This document shows, one piece after another, positions 12,501 to 22,800 of a stretch of DNA of 64,000 bases. The notes below the pieces were generated by a model. The model was not told where the DNA came from. It was given only the letters and a program-made list of their open reading frames with translations, and did no database searches. The number at the start of each line of letters is the position of its first letter. Within the stretch, counting starts at the first letter, position 1. The translations under genes and the position numbers were made by a program. Origin of the DNA: Macquaria australasica (taxonomy: Eukaryota; Chordata; Actinopteri; Centrarchiformes; Percichthyidae); NCBI GenBank assembly GCA_005408345.1, contig SEMN01000221.1, positions 253,001 through 317,000 of the forward strand, written 5' to 3'.

Positions 12501-15490
12501 GCTCCCATTGAGGCCATCATGCCATACTCCATGTCAGCGAAGCCCTCTCCTTTTCCAATCCGAAAGCCTGCAGGAGAAGACAGGAGCCATAAGAACTTTT
12601 AAACTTTGAAAAGGCAGGATAACAGTCCACGCTTAGTCTTTGGTGAGTCATTTTCTTGCTATATCACAGATCCACTTTATGTGTATAAATCACAAATAAC
12701 CAGCATCTGCATCACATTCAGCATTTTTTTTAAATACTGCTGATTTTAATCTAAAAACTGCACTGAATTATAACACACTGACATACATGATGAGGGCGGC
12801 TGTAGAAATGTTTTCAATTCATAAAAATAACTTAATGAAATGTAGACAGATGGGAACATGTATGGACCCTCTAAACGCTTTATGAGAACCATGTGGCATC
12901 GTACACTTAGAGCCATTTGGAAATGTATGCATTATGGTAAACATGTCTGTTTCGCCGCAGCACTGCGTCAGTTACCTCAAGCATTTTGAAAATGAGGATC
13001 AAAATGCATTGTGAGTGATGGGACAATTTACATGGAGGGCAGAACACGGCAGAACCCACAAGAAGCGAAATGGATCTGATTATGCACATATGCCCCCATT
13101 CTCATTTGTGTTCTTCTTCAAATCTCCCTGACAGGGTGTCCTGGTGCCTCAGTGGGCTAGAAACACATGCAATGATCACAACACAATATTTAATATGACT
13201 CAAGACCTTTGTCACATGACATGCCCTTTCAGTCTCCTTAAGTACTAGTTTGGCAGAGTCAGTATCTACTGACTCAACAGACTGTGTCTTTGGTCAGAGT
13301 CAAATTCTGAAGCCTGTAGACACTGTGATGTTCATTACACAATACATAAGCATAGGATGGAATAACATACTGATGGTTTTGCTGCTCATAGAGTCTTACC
13401 GGTTGTTAGTAATTAAACTGAAATAATTAATTTGTCATTTCTCTAAATCAGCAACAACACAGTCCACACATGTGGCTTTAACTACTGTTTATTTATGGGT
13501 GTGTTTTAATGTGGTTTTCAAAGATTTGATATACTTTACTATACTTTGTCGGTATGGTGAAATTGGTCTTGGGCTCACAGCACTGTTTATCTACCATAAT
13601 TATAAAACACCATAAAATTGCAAATTTGCAATATCTTTAGCCTCCCAGTATTTAATTGAATTGGTATGAAGTGGTGAATCGTTGGTGGAAATGCCAACTA
13701 ACAGTTACCTTTCTCTGAGACTGCCACAGAGCCAACCACCACCAGGTCTACCTTCACCTTTGCATCCAGGCCAACAGGCACACTGAAGTCTTTCACACCC
13801 TGAAGGAAGAGGTTCAGAGGACAGGAAGAGAAGAAAAAATAGGAGTAGGTTAAATGTTGGGGGTTTATGAATCATAATGAAATTCTGGGTGAAAATGTTA
13901 ATATAATATAAAATCAGCAAGTTCAAACCTGAGAGGAAGAGCATATGCGTAGCTGTTCTTTGCTGGCCCCCTGGGGAGGAGTAATATTATTGAAAAGACC
14001 GGTGCGAAGACGAGGAGTTGGGACCAATAAAGTTTTCCGCGCCTGCAAAAGTTATCCCAAAAATTAGCCACCAGACATTTCCACTAATTAGATGCAAACC
14101 ATTGATGTGCCTGAAATGAGGATGTAATACAGAAACTTAAAATCTTATTTAGCAAGCTCTGGAGTCTACTAGAGGATTTATAATCCTTGTTCTTCAATAA
14201 TTCTACTGAATTTGTAATTTAAACCCCCCCATGTAGGTCAAATCGACATGGTTACAAAGCAGACAAGACAGACTAAATACACTTTTGTAATACAGCCTGA
14301 GGCACTCTTGTTCTCGTTTTTTTTTCCCCACAGTGCAGTGCTACCTGTAGCACTGCCAGCCGGGCACCCTCCAGAGGTTTATCAGGATCCACCTTCACCT
14401 CAGCTGTCTGGGTGAAGACCTGCAGCTCAGACACCCTGGCACAGGCTGTGAAAGCACCCTGGTTGAGAGGAGAGGAGGGCATAAGGGCTGATTATAGTTT
14501 GATGATAGCAACTTACTTCCAGAGTGACAAAGCGTGCCTGCTGCTGGGGTCGGTCTGGGTTTACTTTGACTGTCTGGCTGGACTTGAACTCCTGCAGGTC
14601 TGCAAGCCTGTCGCATGCTTGATTTGCACCCTGGCCAGTGAGTTCACAGTAAAGGGGATGCACAGACGGGACAGCAATTAATCATTCAAAATTCAAGAAC
14701 ATCAGTAAAGAGATGCTGTGTAAACCTGATAGCCTGGTGCCATTATTGTAGCAATGATTTTACCTACATAGGCTTTTATTTCCTTAAACAGCCGTTATCT
14801 ACTATCATTGAACATAAAAAATAAAAAATCCTGAGTATATGTGGCCCCCTTGTAAGAGACAGTTAACAAGTCACAGTGAGTAGGCCACCCTGTATGAATA
14901 ACACTTGAATGAATGAAAAAGCAGAGCAACAATATCAACACTGTATATTTGAGATAACAGTTCAGCTGCCAGAGTATTTATTTGGGACACAGGTACATAG
15001 CAGCACTGTGTCGGTCAGTTAAACTGCTTCAACCTGCCTTGAAATTTGGGATTCTGTTGTGAACAGGCCTTGGGAAGTTGGCCAGGTTATTTTCTTCGAT
15101 GTAGTCCCAGACTTTCTGACGGATGTCCCACTTCGACGCTCCTGGAGAGAAGACGAACAGACACAGCTCAGTGAAGCAAGGCGGAGCAACGTTAGCTAGC
15201 CAACCGTTTACAACTGCTCCACGCTGGCACGCGCCGAGATTTACTTTGAACGACTAAACAAACGCCACGGACATTTAACTTACCAACATGTATTTGTATA
15301 ACAGTCCCCATAATGTTACTGACTACACAGGCTGGCCTCTTCCACAACGGAACAGGCGCTGTGACCAACGTTAGCTAGCCAACCGTTTACAACTGCCAGA
15401 CGTTCGCATGCGTCGACATTCATTTTTAACGACAAACCAAACGTCACGAACATTTAACCTACCAGGATATATGTCTATAACTGGCTCCAT
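9600..15490 (-). CDS. mthfsd: Methenyltetrahydrofolate synthetase domain-containing protein (MTHFSD)
   Basis: Coding exons, 5' to 3' on the minus strand: exon 1 at 15463-15490 or 15284-15311 (alternatives), then 15038-15141, exon 3 at 14517-14630 or 14345-14458 (alternatives), 13929-14042, 13709-13799, 12455-12567, 11917-12042 and 9600-10337. One choice from each pair gives 1428 nt, or 475 residues, in closed frame. Residues about 10-245 form a 5-formyltetrahydrofolate cyclo-ligase-like domain with KTLLVPTPRLRTGLFN, VVVGSVAVSEKG, a glycine loop RIGKGEGFAD (153-162) and DYILTPTRVI. A charged, R/E/G/K-rich linker follows, about 250-360. An RRM lies at about 363-436, with RNP2 VYLGGI (365-370) and RNP1-like RAFLDY (401-406). 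The acidic tail ends the protein. The family is known as RNA-binding; whether the folate-domain fold is catalytically active is not decided by the sequence. The linker makes the protein longer than the mammalian one as I remember it. Confidence 0.95.
10338..11916 (-). other. mthfsd: mthfsd intron 7
   Basis: A 1579-bp GT-AG intron upstream of the last coding exon. Its acceptor is CAG at 10338-10340. Nothing recognisable lies inside apart from a CTCF-like motif at 11210-11226 and AT-rich DNA at 11280-11900. Confidence 0.8.
11210..11226 (+). promoter_or_regulatory. CTCF-like motif
   Basis: The string CCATTAGAGGGCAGTGT matches the vertebrate CTCF core (CCASYAGRKGGCRS) closely and reads forward on the plus strand. 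It is within mthfsd intron 7. A motif match alone does not show binding. Confidence 0.4.
12568..13708 (-). other. mthfsd: mthfsd intron 5
   Basis: A 1141-bp AT-rich intron between the exons ending at 13709 and starting at 12567. I see no repeat or gene that I can name in it. Confidence 0.8.
14345..14458 (-). CDS. mthfsd: mthfsd alternative exon 3 (copy A, downstream)
   Basis: A second 114-nt, 38-codon, phase 0/0 exon, running from GAFTACARV to ARLAVLQ and including VKVDPDKPLEGARL, the form I associate with mammalian MTHFSD. Its acceptor has a strong pyrimidine tract just upstream (about 14462-14485 on the complement). Its donor, CAG|GTAGCA, is weaker than that of copy B. Both copies keep the reading frame open with no stops, so neither looks like a decaying pseudo-exon. 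Confidence 0.88.
14517..14630 (-). CDS. mthfsd: mthfsd alternative exon 3 (copy B, upstream)
   Basis: A 114-nt exon of exactly 38 codons, phase 0 at both ends, encoding the segment from GANQACDRL to ARFVTLE. The acceptor is CCAG at 14631-14634 with a poor pyrimidine tract. The donor is GAA|GTAAGT, close to consensus. It splices in frame from the preceding exon (ending IPNFK) and into the following one (starting ARKTLLVP). It is homologous to the neighbouring copy A at 14345-14458; by hand alignment 17 of 38 residues are identical. The 58-bp gap to copy A is too short for ordinary vertebrate splicing of both. Confidence 0.88.
15036..15037 (-). other. mthfsd: Non-canonical GC splice donor, mthfsd intron 2
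   Basis: The exon ends ...AATTTCAAG and the intron begins GCAGGT on the minus strand. The GT four bases further on would shift the frame, whereas the GC donor gives the conserved NFK|GAN junction in phase 0. This is a GC-AG intron, and it feeds the pair of alternative exons 3. Confidence 0.85.
15284..15311 (-). CDS. mthfsd: mthfsd first coding exon, proximal copy (1b)
   Basis: Encodes MGTVIQIHV plus the same split Gly base, with donor TTG|GTAAGT, and joins to the same exon 2. It is exactly 179 bp from copy 1a for both ATG and donor; 20 of 28 coding bases match. Start codon, frame and a strong donor are all kept, which argues for use as an alternative first exon from its own promoter. Confidence 0.7.
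15463..15490 (-). CDS. mthfsd: mthfsd first coding exon, distal copy (1a)
   Basis: Encodes MEPVIDIYP plus the first base of a split Gly codon, with donor CTG|GTAGGT. It joins in frame to exon 2 at 15141 (GASKWDIRQK). The MEP start resembles the mammalian N-terminus, so this may be the ancestral version. It lies inside the distal unit of a 179-bp tandem duplication. Confidence 0.75.
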
Positions 15491-15814
15491 TGTGTTATTT
15501 GGTATATATTGATGTAAATCAGTCTCTTCTGTAGCACTCGGTTACGCTACACGCAGCAGAGTCTTACACGTGAGCTCCGTAACATAATACTGAAGGAACA
15601 GCTGCTTGTCAGTGTTTATCATTGCTACGGCGGCCAGGAAGGCCAATCTTAACCAAACGCGAAACCGAAAGCGTCGCATTGGCCCAAAGCTGCCAGGCAA
15701 ACAAACTGAGGCGAAAGTACGTTTGGCAACACGCAGCACAGTTTTGAAATACCTGTACTTTATGTGAGCATTTCTGCTACTTGCCTGCTACTCTTGTCTT
15801 CTGCTACTAGACTA

Positions 15815-15975
15815 TTGGCTAGGTAAGGCAAGGCATTGTTTAGCACCTTTCAACAACAAGGCAACTCAAAAGGCTTTAGATAAGGCATAAAAATGCGATA
15901 AAAGAAAGACGACACACAAAATGGGATTTAAAAAGAGTAAAATCAGATAGAAGATTTTAAAAAATAAAATAAAAG
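15815..15975. repeat. Dispersed fish repeat, LINE 3'-tail-like
   Basis: The stretch around GGCAAGGCATTGTTTAGCAC and the following CAACAAGGCAACTCAAAAGG reads like the very common teleost repeat with 'tatagcacctttcaacaacaa / ggcaattcaaagtgcttta' text, which I associate with 3' tails of LINE-derived elements. An A-rich tail follows to about 15975. The family name is not established. Confidence 0.5.
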
Positions 15976-17624
15976 TTAAAATTGAGGCCCCCTCGAAGTG
16001 TAAGAAATATTAAAATATACTCAGAGAATATGATTTATTGCTTGACTTACCCAACAGCACAAAAGTTGCAGTAGACTACTTATGTCTACCTGCAGCTGCA
16101 AAATAAAAACCATGCAAGTTAACTTATACTCGTTTTTCAGAATGAGTAGTTTCACAATTTGCTGCTAACACAATCATACTTTAACTTGGGTAAAACTTTC
16201 AATGCAGGACTTTTTATCTTTACTTGTACCATGTTTTAGCATTGCTACTTATACTTAAATAAAGGATCTACATGCTTTTCTAGTAGTGGTTAAGCACACT
16301 TTGACATGATAAATTCACATTACCAACTTAATTTGCATAGAAATTTTAAACAATGCACATGTTAAAACACAAGCAGGGATTTTTATCTCTCAAAGCTAAA
16401 ACAACTTATGACAGTCTTTTGAAGCTGGTCTGTAACAGTCATATCTGGTATTGCACTGGTCAAACTGGTTTAAAACCTAGATCAAGCAGGCATGTCTATA
16501 TGTACTGTATATGCAGCTAGTGGTGGGCTTATAGGGGATCACATGGGAATGTTGAAGGTAGGGTGGGATGGAGCATTCTTGCGAGGGCTGATGCAAATAC
16601 TTGAGGTGCCCAGCCAAATGGATTTGCAGGAGTCCAGAACGGAGACGATTATAGCTGGAAGAAGAGGATGGGCGGTGTCCCTGTTGTGGAAGGGACCAAT
16701 TCAGCATCTGTTGTGGAGTACAAACCAGCAGGATGGGGTTGTGGTTCATTGTTGGTCTTGCATGGCAGCTGGTGGTCTTGAATGACACTGTAATTGTTGG
16801 TGGGTGGTAGTCAGTGATGACAGTGTGGTCTTGCAGGGGACAGGAGACAGAAAACATATATATATATATATATATTTGAAGACAAGGTAATTGGCCAAAA
16901 TCTGACATCATGTAGTAAAGTGAGGATGCATGCTTAGCGTGACTGTCGATGAAAAGAGAATGTGTGGGTGTAATGACAGACAAGTGAAGTGAATGTAAAG
17001 ATGCGGGGGAAACAAGACCGGGCTCTGAGGAGCGGATACAGTATCCATACATGATAGCATTCCTGTAAAGTGGGGTCTGAAAATTTAATAAAGAAGTGGT
17101 TGCCAAAGGTGTGCTGCTCAAAAGCTTTTCATATCTGGCCATTGTAAGTCTTTTGTCATTTACCCATTATATGAAGTTGTTGGTCTTCAGGCTTTACGGT
17201 GAAAGCAGAGAAAATTTGAATCTGAATGTTTGGATTCGGGTTTCAGATGAAGATTTGACATCCATCTTCAGGTTTTTATGCTAAGAACAGTTGCACTTGT
17301 GATTATAAATTATTCAGTATTCAGGCATATCACCACCAAGGACATAAACTCATCTATCTGTATTAATTTATTGCATTTAGAAACTACAAATTAAAAATTT
17401 CTTCCCCAGATGTGTTCAGTACCTCACTTGTGTGGTCCTTTGTTTTAAGGTGTCAGTTGGACAAACTGAAGGAGAAAGAAGGAACACAGTGGCTGAAAAC
17501 ATCGTAATGTCACTCAAAGGCCACAACAGCCTCTGTTGAAACACTGTTATCCCAGTACTTGTTTTGTTTGCTGAGTTCTTATTAGATTTAAGATATATTC
17601 TATTTATTAGGGTCACCAAGCTAT

Positions 17625-17626
<2 letters not shown>

Positions 17627-17656
<30 letters not shown>
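17627..17656. repeat. (AC)15 microsatellite
   Basis: Perfect AC dinucleotide repeat, directly visible. Confidence 0.97.
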
Positions 17657-17659
<3 letters not shown>

Positions 17660-18959
17660 TGTCTCTTCTTTAAACTACTCCACACGTTTTCTTAAATTTT
17701 TACTGTAACTCAGTTAAAGTGGAGCACCACCCACAGGCCTTTAGGTGCCTGTTCAGCCCAGTTATTGAACTGCAGAGAATTATTATAAAAAATATAATGT
17801 CCACCATCTTAGACTCAGATCTCAAGGACCTCCATCTTCACCTGAACTTTTCAGGCAGTCTGCAGGTATTCGTTATTAATATTTACATCGTGATGTTTGT
17901 ATAATCTGGACACTGCATTCCCAAAGTCCCATGAAAGAACCCCATATCTACACAGTGTGCTCTACCTCCCTGAAATGACCACATTAACCCTCTGCATATG
18001 AGACCTCATGGTGCCTGAGTCATGTTTCCCGCAGTCATACTGGTCAGGGCTTTGCAGTGAAATTCCAGTGAATGGTTGTGAAGTAGTTGCAGATGGTCTG
18101 AAATATCCCAGTGAAGACAGAAGGCTTGGAGAACAGGAGCTGTTTGACAGTCTTCCCCTGGTATTGAGAAAAATGAGGAGGGTGTTCCTCTGCTGGTGAG
18201 CACTCTTCTATACAAGGAGCTATCAGAAGGGAAGACATGAGGGGCAAAAAAACCCATTATACTTGTGAACTTATAAGGATCTTTGTAACTGTCACATCTG
18301 TACTTAACTGGATAAAAAATGAAGGTAAAATAAATTTAACTTGTTTACATAATCTAACACTTACAAAAACATATCATTTATTTGGATAACACTTTTAAAC
18401 TGTGGATTATAACTAATCTTATCCAACCATTTATTGCGATCCACGTACACAGTTTTGTCTGTGTGGGCAGAAGACCCAAAAAAACATTTTGTCTCTCTTG
18501 TTGGGGGGTCCTGGATAACTAGCTCAGCCATTTTTCCCAATTAAGAGATCTATTGTATTTACATTGTTCTTACTGTAACTTAGTGGCTTGGTGGGCTCCT
18601 GAGCTACCCTTTCCCTAATAAATCCAATTCCAGTAATGTAAGATAACAGAAAATTAAAAGACAAGACGTGATATGGTATGTGTTCATTGTCTGCTGTGGC
18701 CTGTCTGACCTGTGTCTGTTTTGTTATTTTTCATTGTGCACGGGAAACCAAGCTAGTGTCCCCTCTGGTGATAAAGTTGCTGAATCTAATCCTCCATAGC
18801 GTTAAATTACTCTTTGTTTTATTGTTCTGTTCTTGTGGTAGACTCTAGTCACAGACGTAGATAGAGGAGGGTGTGAACCCATCCTGTTGATGGTGGTATA
18901 GTTTGCCAGGTTTTCTGGCACAACAACATAATCGCATCATTACCTGAAGTCAGATCCCG

Positions 18960-18972
18960 CCGCTAGAGGGCG
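18960..18972 (+). promoter_or_regulatory. CTCF-like motif between mthfsd and dbndd1
   Basis: CCGCTAGAGGGCG matches the CTCF core in plus orientation and sits about 0.9 kb before the dbndd1 start. It lies between the two syntenic blocks joined in this genome, so a boundary role is conceivable. This is inference from motif and position. Confidence 0.35.
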
Positions 18973-19362
18973 AGCTCCACCAACTGATTCTCCTCAGCAG
19001 AAAGGAGCACCATTTCCTGCTCTTTTTTTTTTGTGGAAGGTGGATTCAGATTTCCACTAAGAATCACAGAAATGTAATTCAATGATGGTTGTATTTATTA
19101 TTTGTCATGGCTTTAAAATCATCTGCCTTGCTGTCAGCCAGGCACCATGCCTGAGCTGTGTATATTTGACATGAAGTGACCCCATCATCAGGTTTAACAA
19201 CTTGCATCAAGTAGATCCACAAATTGTTAGGCCACATTCATGCACATACACACACACAGGCGCACACACCATTTCCCCCCTCCAGTGGTCCGTAAACCTC
19301 CCTGACACCCCATTTTCTCTTTGTCTGCCTGGGCAGTCTGCCTGCTCAACCCTCCCTCCCTT

Positions 19363-19381
19363 TCTCTCTCTCTCTCTCTCT
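19363..19381. repeat. (TC)n microsatellite before dbndd1
   Basis: Dinucleotide run in a pyrimidine-rich segment about 450 bp before the dbndd1 start codon. Confidence 0.9.
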
Positions 19382-19833
19382 CCTTCTTTTACTCTGGATC
19401 TCTCTCTGTGTATTCTGTACATACCAAGCCAAGCCTCACAATGCTGTGTTTACTAAACCAAGTGGCTTAGATATTTGCAGTGATGTCGCTGCTCCCAGAC
19501 CTCCCTCTCTGTGGTGGACTCGCTCTGTGAGGCAGTGCAGCACTCAGACAGCTCTGATGGCAGAGCGGGGCAGGTGGGCTGTGCGAGAGGAGAAACCAAC
19601 ATCACCTGTTCGGGAAATCTAGAACAACGGAGGACAAAAAAAAAGAAGGAGGAGCAGAGTCTTTGGAGAGCTGAGGTCTAGCTGTGTCTACCCGTCCCGC
19701 CCTACTCTCTCTCTCTCACATGCACACACACAGACACACTCTACCCTTGCCTCTCCCTTCTTCCCTCCCTGTTTGTCTCCTCCACTCTCCGATGCTGGTG
19801 TGGTGAACAGCAGGACACTCTTAGCTGAGCTGC

Positions 19834-22800
19834 ATGGAGGCACAGGGAGGGGCAGGGAGCCCAGGTAAGAGCCATTTTCTATTCTTTCTTTTCTCTGTTC
19901 AAGATGCGTGCTCAAGATGTTTATAATTGTATAGACACTTTCTTAATGGTGGGACTGAATTTGTCAGTGGAGCTGCTCTTAAATTATGTCACTACATTTT
20001 TCTGATTGTCTAGTCAAGAGTTAGTCCCTGATATATATGTTAGGTTTAAATAAGGCAGTGCACCGGTACCCTATCTTTGATCTTTCTCCTCATTAGGATC
20101 CAGTTGTGGAGGGTTCACTTCTACATTCAAGCTTCATGTTTAACCAATTGCCAAGCAGCACAGGTCTTTTTATATCCACACTGAAGGTCAACCATGTAAA
20201 AGCAGGACTGATGAAATACAAATTGCAGTACAATAGTGGCCTTCGTGTAAAGGCCATCCAGAGAAGCCTGCCCTGTGTGGTAGCACTGCTCAGTGCCACT
20301 ATTGCACTCTAACATCTAAACATTCAAAGGGCTAATAATTTACTATGTCTTAAATTACACGCCCATGTGGGACAGATTATAACATTAGCTTTGATAAATA
20401 AAAAGATATCTCATAATGTACAAAGTGAAGCAAAGCAGTTGAAGAGTAGTTTATTTGTCAATATATTGGATTAGCTGCCTCTGAACCTGCAGTGTGCATT
20501 CAACCACTATTAAAATGTTGCTTTATTACCCTATTGTACCATGGGACAAAACAATGTCTGTGCAGCCACGATAAGTTGCAATTTCAGCAGTATTTTTCTT
20601 TTGTTTTATGGGCGATGCTTTTGTCCTGCCATGGCTTTGTTCCACTTATCATTGTTTACATACATTTCATGTCCATGCTGACGACCAGAATGGCCTGCCC
20701 ATGACAAATTGGGATATTATTGGTTCATTATGATGAGATTGAATTAGAGTGAACATCATTATTATGATGTATCACAGGGCAGAGTCACAAAGCCCTACTT
20801 GTGAGGATTAGAATTAATATTGCTAAAAAATGCACCAAAAACACTATAAACTGTTGGGGAAGTTAATTCTGGAGTCAACATTTTCTGATCTCAGTCCCTG
20901 TGCACAGTAATTTGATCATCTATTTTTAGAGAAAGTTGTATAGAAATGCTCATTACAGAGTATATTGTAAAATAAAAAAATTAAAAAAAGCATTACTGTA
21001 CGATAGAGAGCAATCAGCAAGCACAATGAATGACCTGGCAAAAAGCGTGTTGGGATGTTAATCCCTCGTGCCTGCGCTACAAACAATGATTGATTTATTG
21101 AACCGAGACACTGAGTCTGATTCAACTTCTGGCAAACGTACAGTACATCATTTTCATCCTCCCTCTCTCCTCTTCTCTCCATCTGTCTGTCTGTCTAGGG
21201 TTAGCTGATTCACAGACAGTCACGGCTGACAGCTTGAGACAGGGTCAGCCGTTGCCTGAAAAGACCACATTTCTGATAGCTGACTGTCTTATACCAGCAG
21301 TAACTTATATTCGCGTTGTTTACTCTGGTTTCTTCACAGCCGGTTTGGCAGGTGGTGGTTAGATCAGGCCATCTGTGTAAACATGCCCTCCTTTACATGA
21401 GGATAATAATGTGACTTTTTTTGAAAGCTCTTTTCTTCTGTCACCGATTAACATCCTTCCTGAGAGCCAGACTCATCTTCCACCAAAATATGAAATATTT
21501 AGGCGTATATGAGCACACAAACATGAGAATACTGTATAGTCAAAACAGCAGGAACGAGTGCAGGTGATCCTGAGAGTTTCATTTTGGATTTATGTCTTTA
21601 TATCTTGGACAGTATATGTGTCTGTGGTCTAAAACAAGTCATTTCTTTATGTGACATACAGTAAAGTCGTGTATTGTACATTTCCTTATAAAACACAAAT
21701 AGCTCATTAAAAACATGGTAAATGTGCTTTGTCTATGAATGCCTTGCAACTCCAACAGCCCACTACTCTTGTGATGATATTTCACAATGAGATTAGAGCA
21801 TAGATGGATGGATGGATGATAAACTGCCTCAAAGCAATTGTAGAAAGGTCAGGAACAGTAATCCAGCATGATTTCTACAATGAATGTTTGCTGAAGAAGG
21901 TGAGGGAAATGGAAACCAAAGCTGCTGGTAGATAGTCTAAATATTGAGCAAACATTTCATTATAACAGCAGAGGTAACGCTGTAGTTCATGGGGGCCCCC
22001 CTGGGGAAATCAATCAATAGCGAGCAATGAGCACTGGGCGTCTCAGGGTGAACTCAGAATCCGTCATGTTCTGGCTTGGCTTTGGCTGTAACTCACTTTT
22101 CATCTGAAATGAGAAATTCAACTGTCTAGGACCATACTGCAAGTAGAATTGGCCTCACCAGCCATCTGGGCTATACTCCCACACTACTTTCCATCAGCTC
22201 TGCATGTTATCATATAAAAAGCCATACTGCTATCATGTTTGCTAAATTTTGCTCCATACACACAGATTAGTCCATTTTCTGTTATAATATAAAGTTTACT
22301 TTGTTGATAAATCTAATATGTGATTTTATCCAACATGCTTGATTTGTAGCAACCGATCATCATATCACTTGGAGGAATTTCAGCCTCCTGCAATTTAGAA
22401 ATTGAGGTAGTATATGTTGCAATTATAATTTTCTGTATCCTTTCAATTAAACATGCAGCACTTCTGTACTCATGTCCTTACCTCACTCAGCCTCATCACA
22501 TACACCACCGTGTTTTCAGCTGTGTCAAACAGGTGAACAGAGTTGGTGCATACTCCTGCGTTTGAAGGGATGCTATTTTAAGTACCTTCTATTTTCAGAC
22601 TTTGTTAATAGCCTGTGTGAACTTTCTATTTTGAATGGATGTTTGAGATGTTTCCCAGCTGGCTTGAGTGAAGAGCACGAACGGGCTCTCAGAATGCATC
22701 GTCTTTACAGAAAACATTAAAATGACAATAATGTAACAGCTGTTGAATTAGACGTCTGCCCACAGCCAAGTAAACCAATCTTCTTTCACATTTTTAAAAC

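Larger units (their letters stand above)
15187..15544. repeat. 179-bp tandem duplication at the mthfsd 5' end
   Basis: Two head-to-tail units, about 15187-15365 and 15366-15544. A 31-bp block is identical in both (15187-15217 and 15366-15396). ATGs and donors are offset by exactly 179 bp with no net indel, and the intron side is more alike than the upstream side. The duplicated unit contains the first coding exon and adjacent intron and presumably promoter DNA. Unit edges are approximate because the outer ends have diverged. Confidence 0.85.
15491..19480. other. Divergent intergenic region mthfsd-dbndd1
   Basis: About 4 kb with no supported gene. It contains the distal mthfsd promoter, a LINE-tail-like remnant (15815-15975), an (AT)n run at 16856-16875, an (AC)n run at 17627-17656 and a CTCF-like motif at 18960-18972. 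In mammals foxc2 and foxl1 follow mthfsd; no forkhead-coding sequence is visible here in any frame. A 221-codon minus-strand frame at 16477-17142 is judged spurious. Confidence 0.6.

Noticed and set aside
14345..14630. Inclusion of both exon 3 copies in one mRNA
   Set aside because: The frame would stay open, but the 58-bp intervening intron is below usual vertebrate limits and the domain would carry a duplicated segment.
15542..15739. 65-codon minus-strand frame upstream of mthfsd
   Set aside because: No in-frame splice into exon 2 and no family similarity; both real first exons lie downstream of it.
16477..17142. 221-codon open frame on the minus strand between mthfsd and dbndd1
   Set aside because: It spans an (AT)n microsatellite (16856-16875), shows no domain, coding-like composition or conserved motif, and has no plausible promoter or splice context. 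Length alone is the only support.
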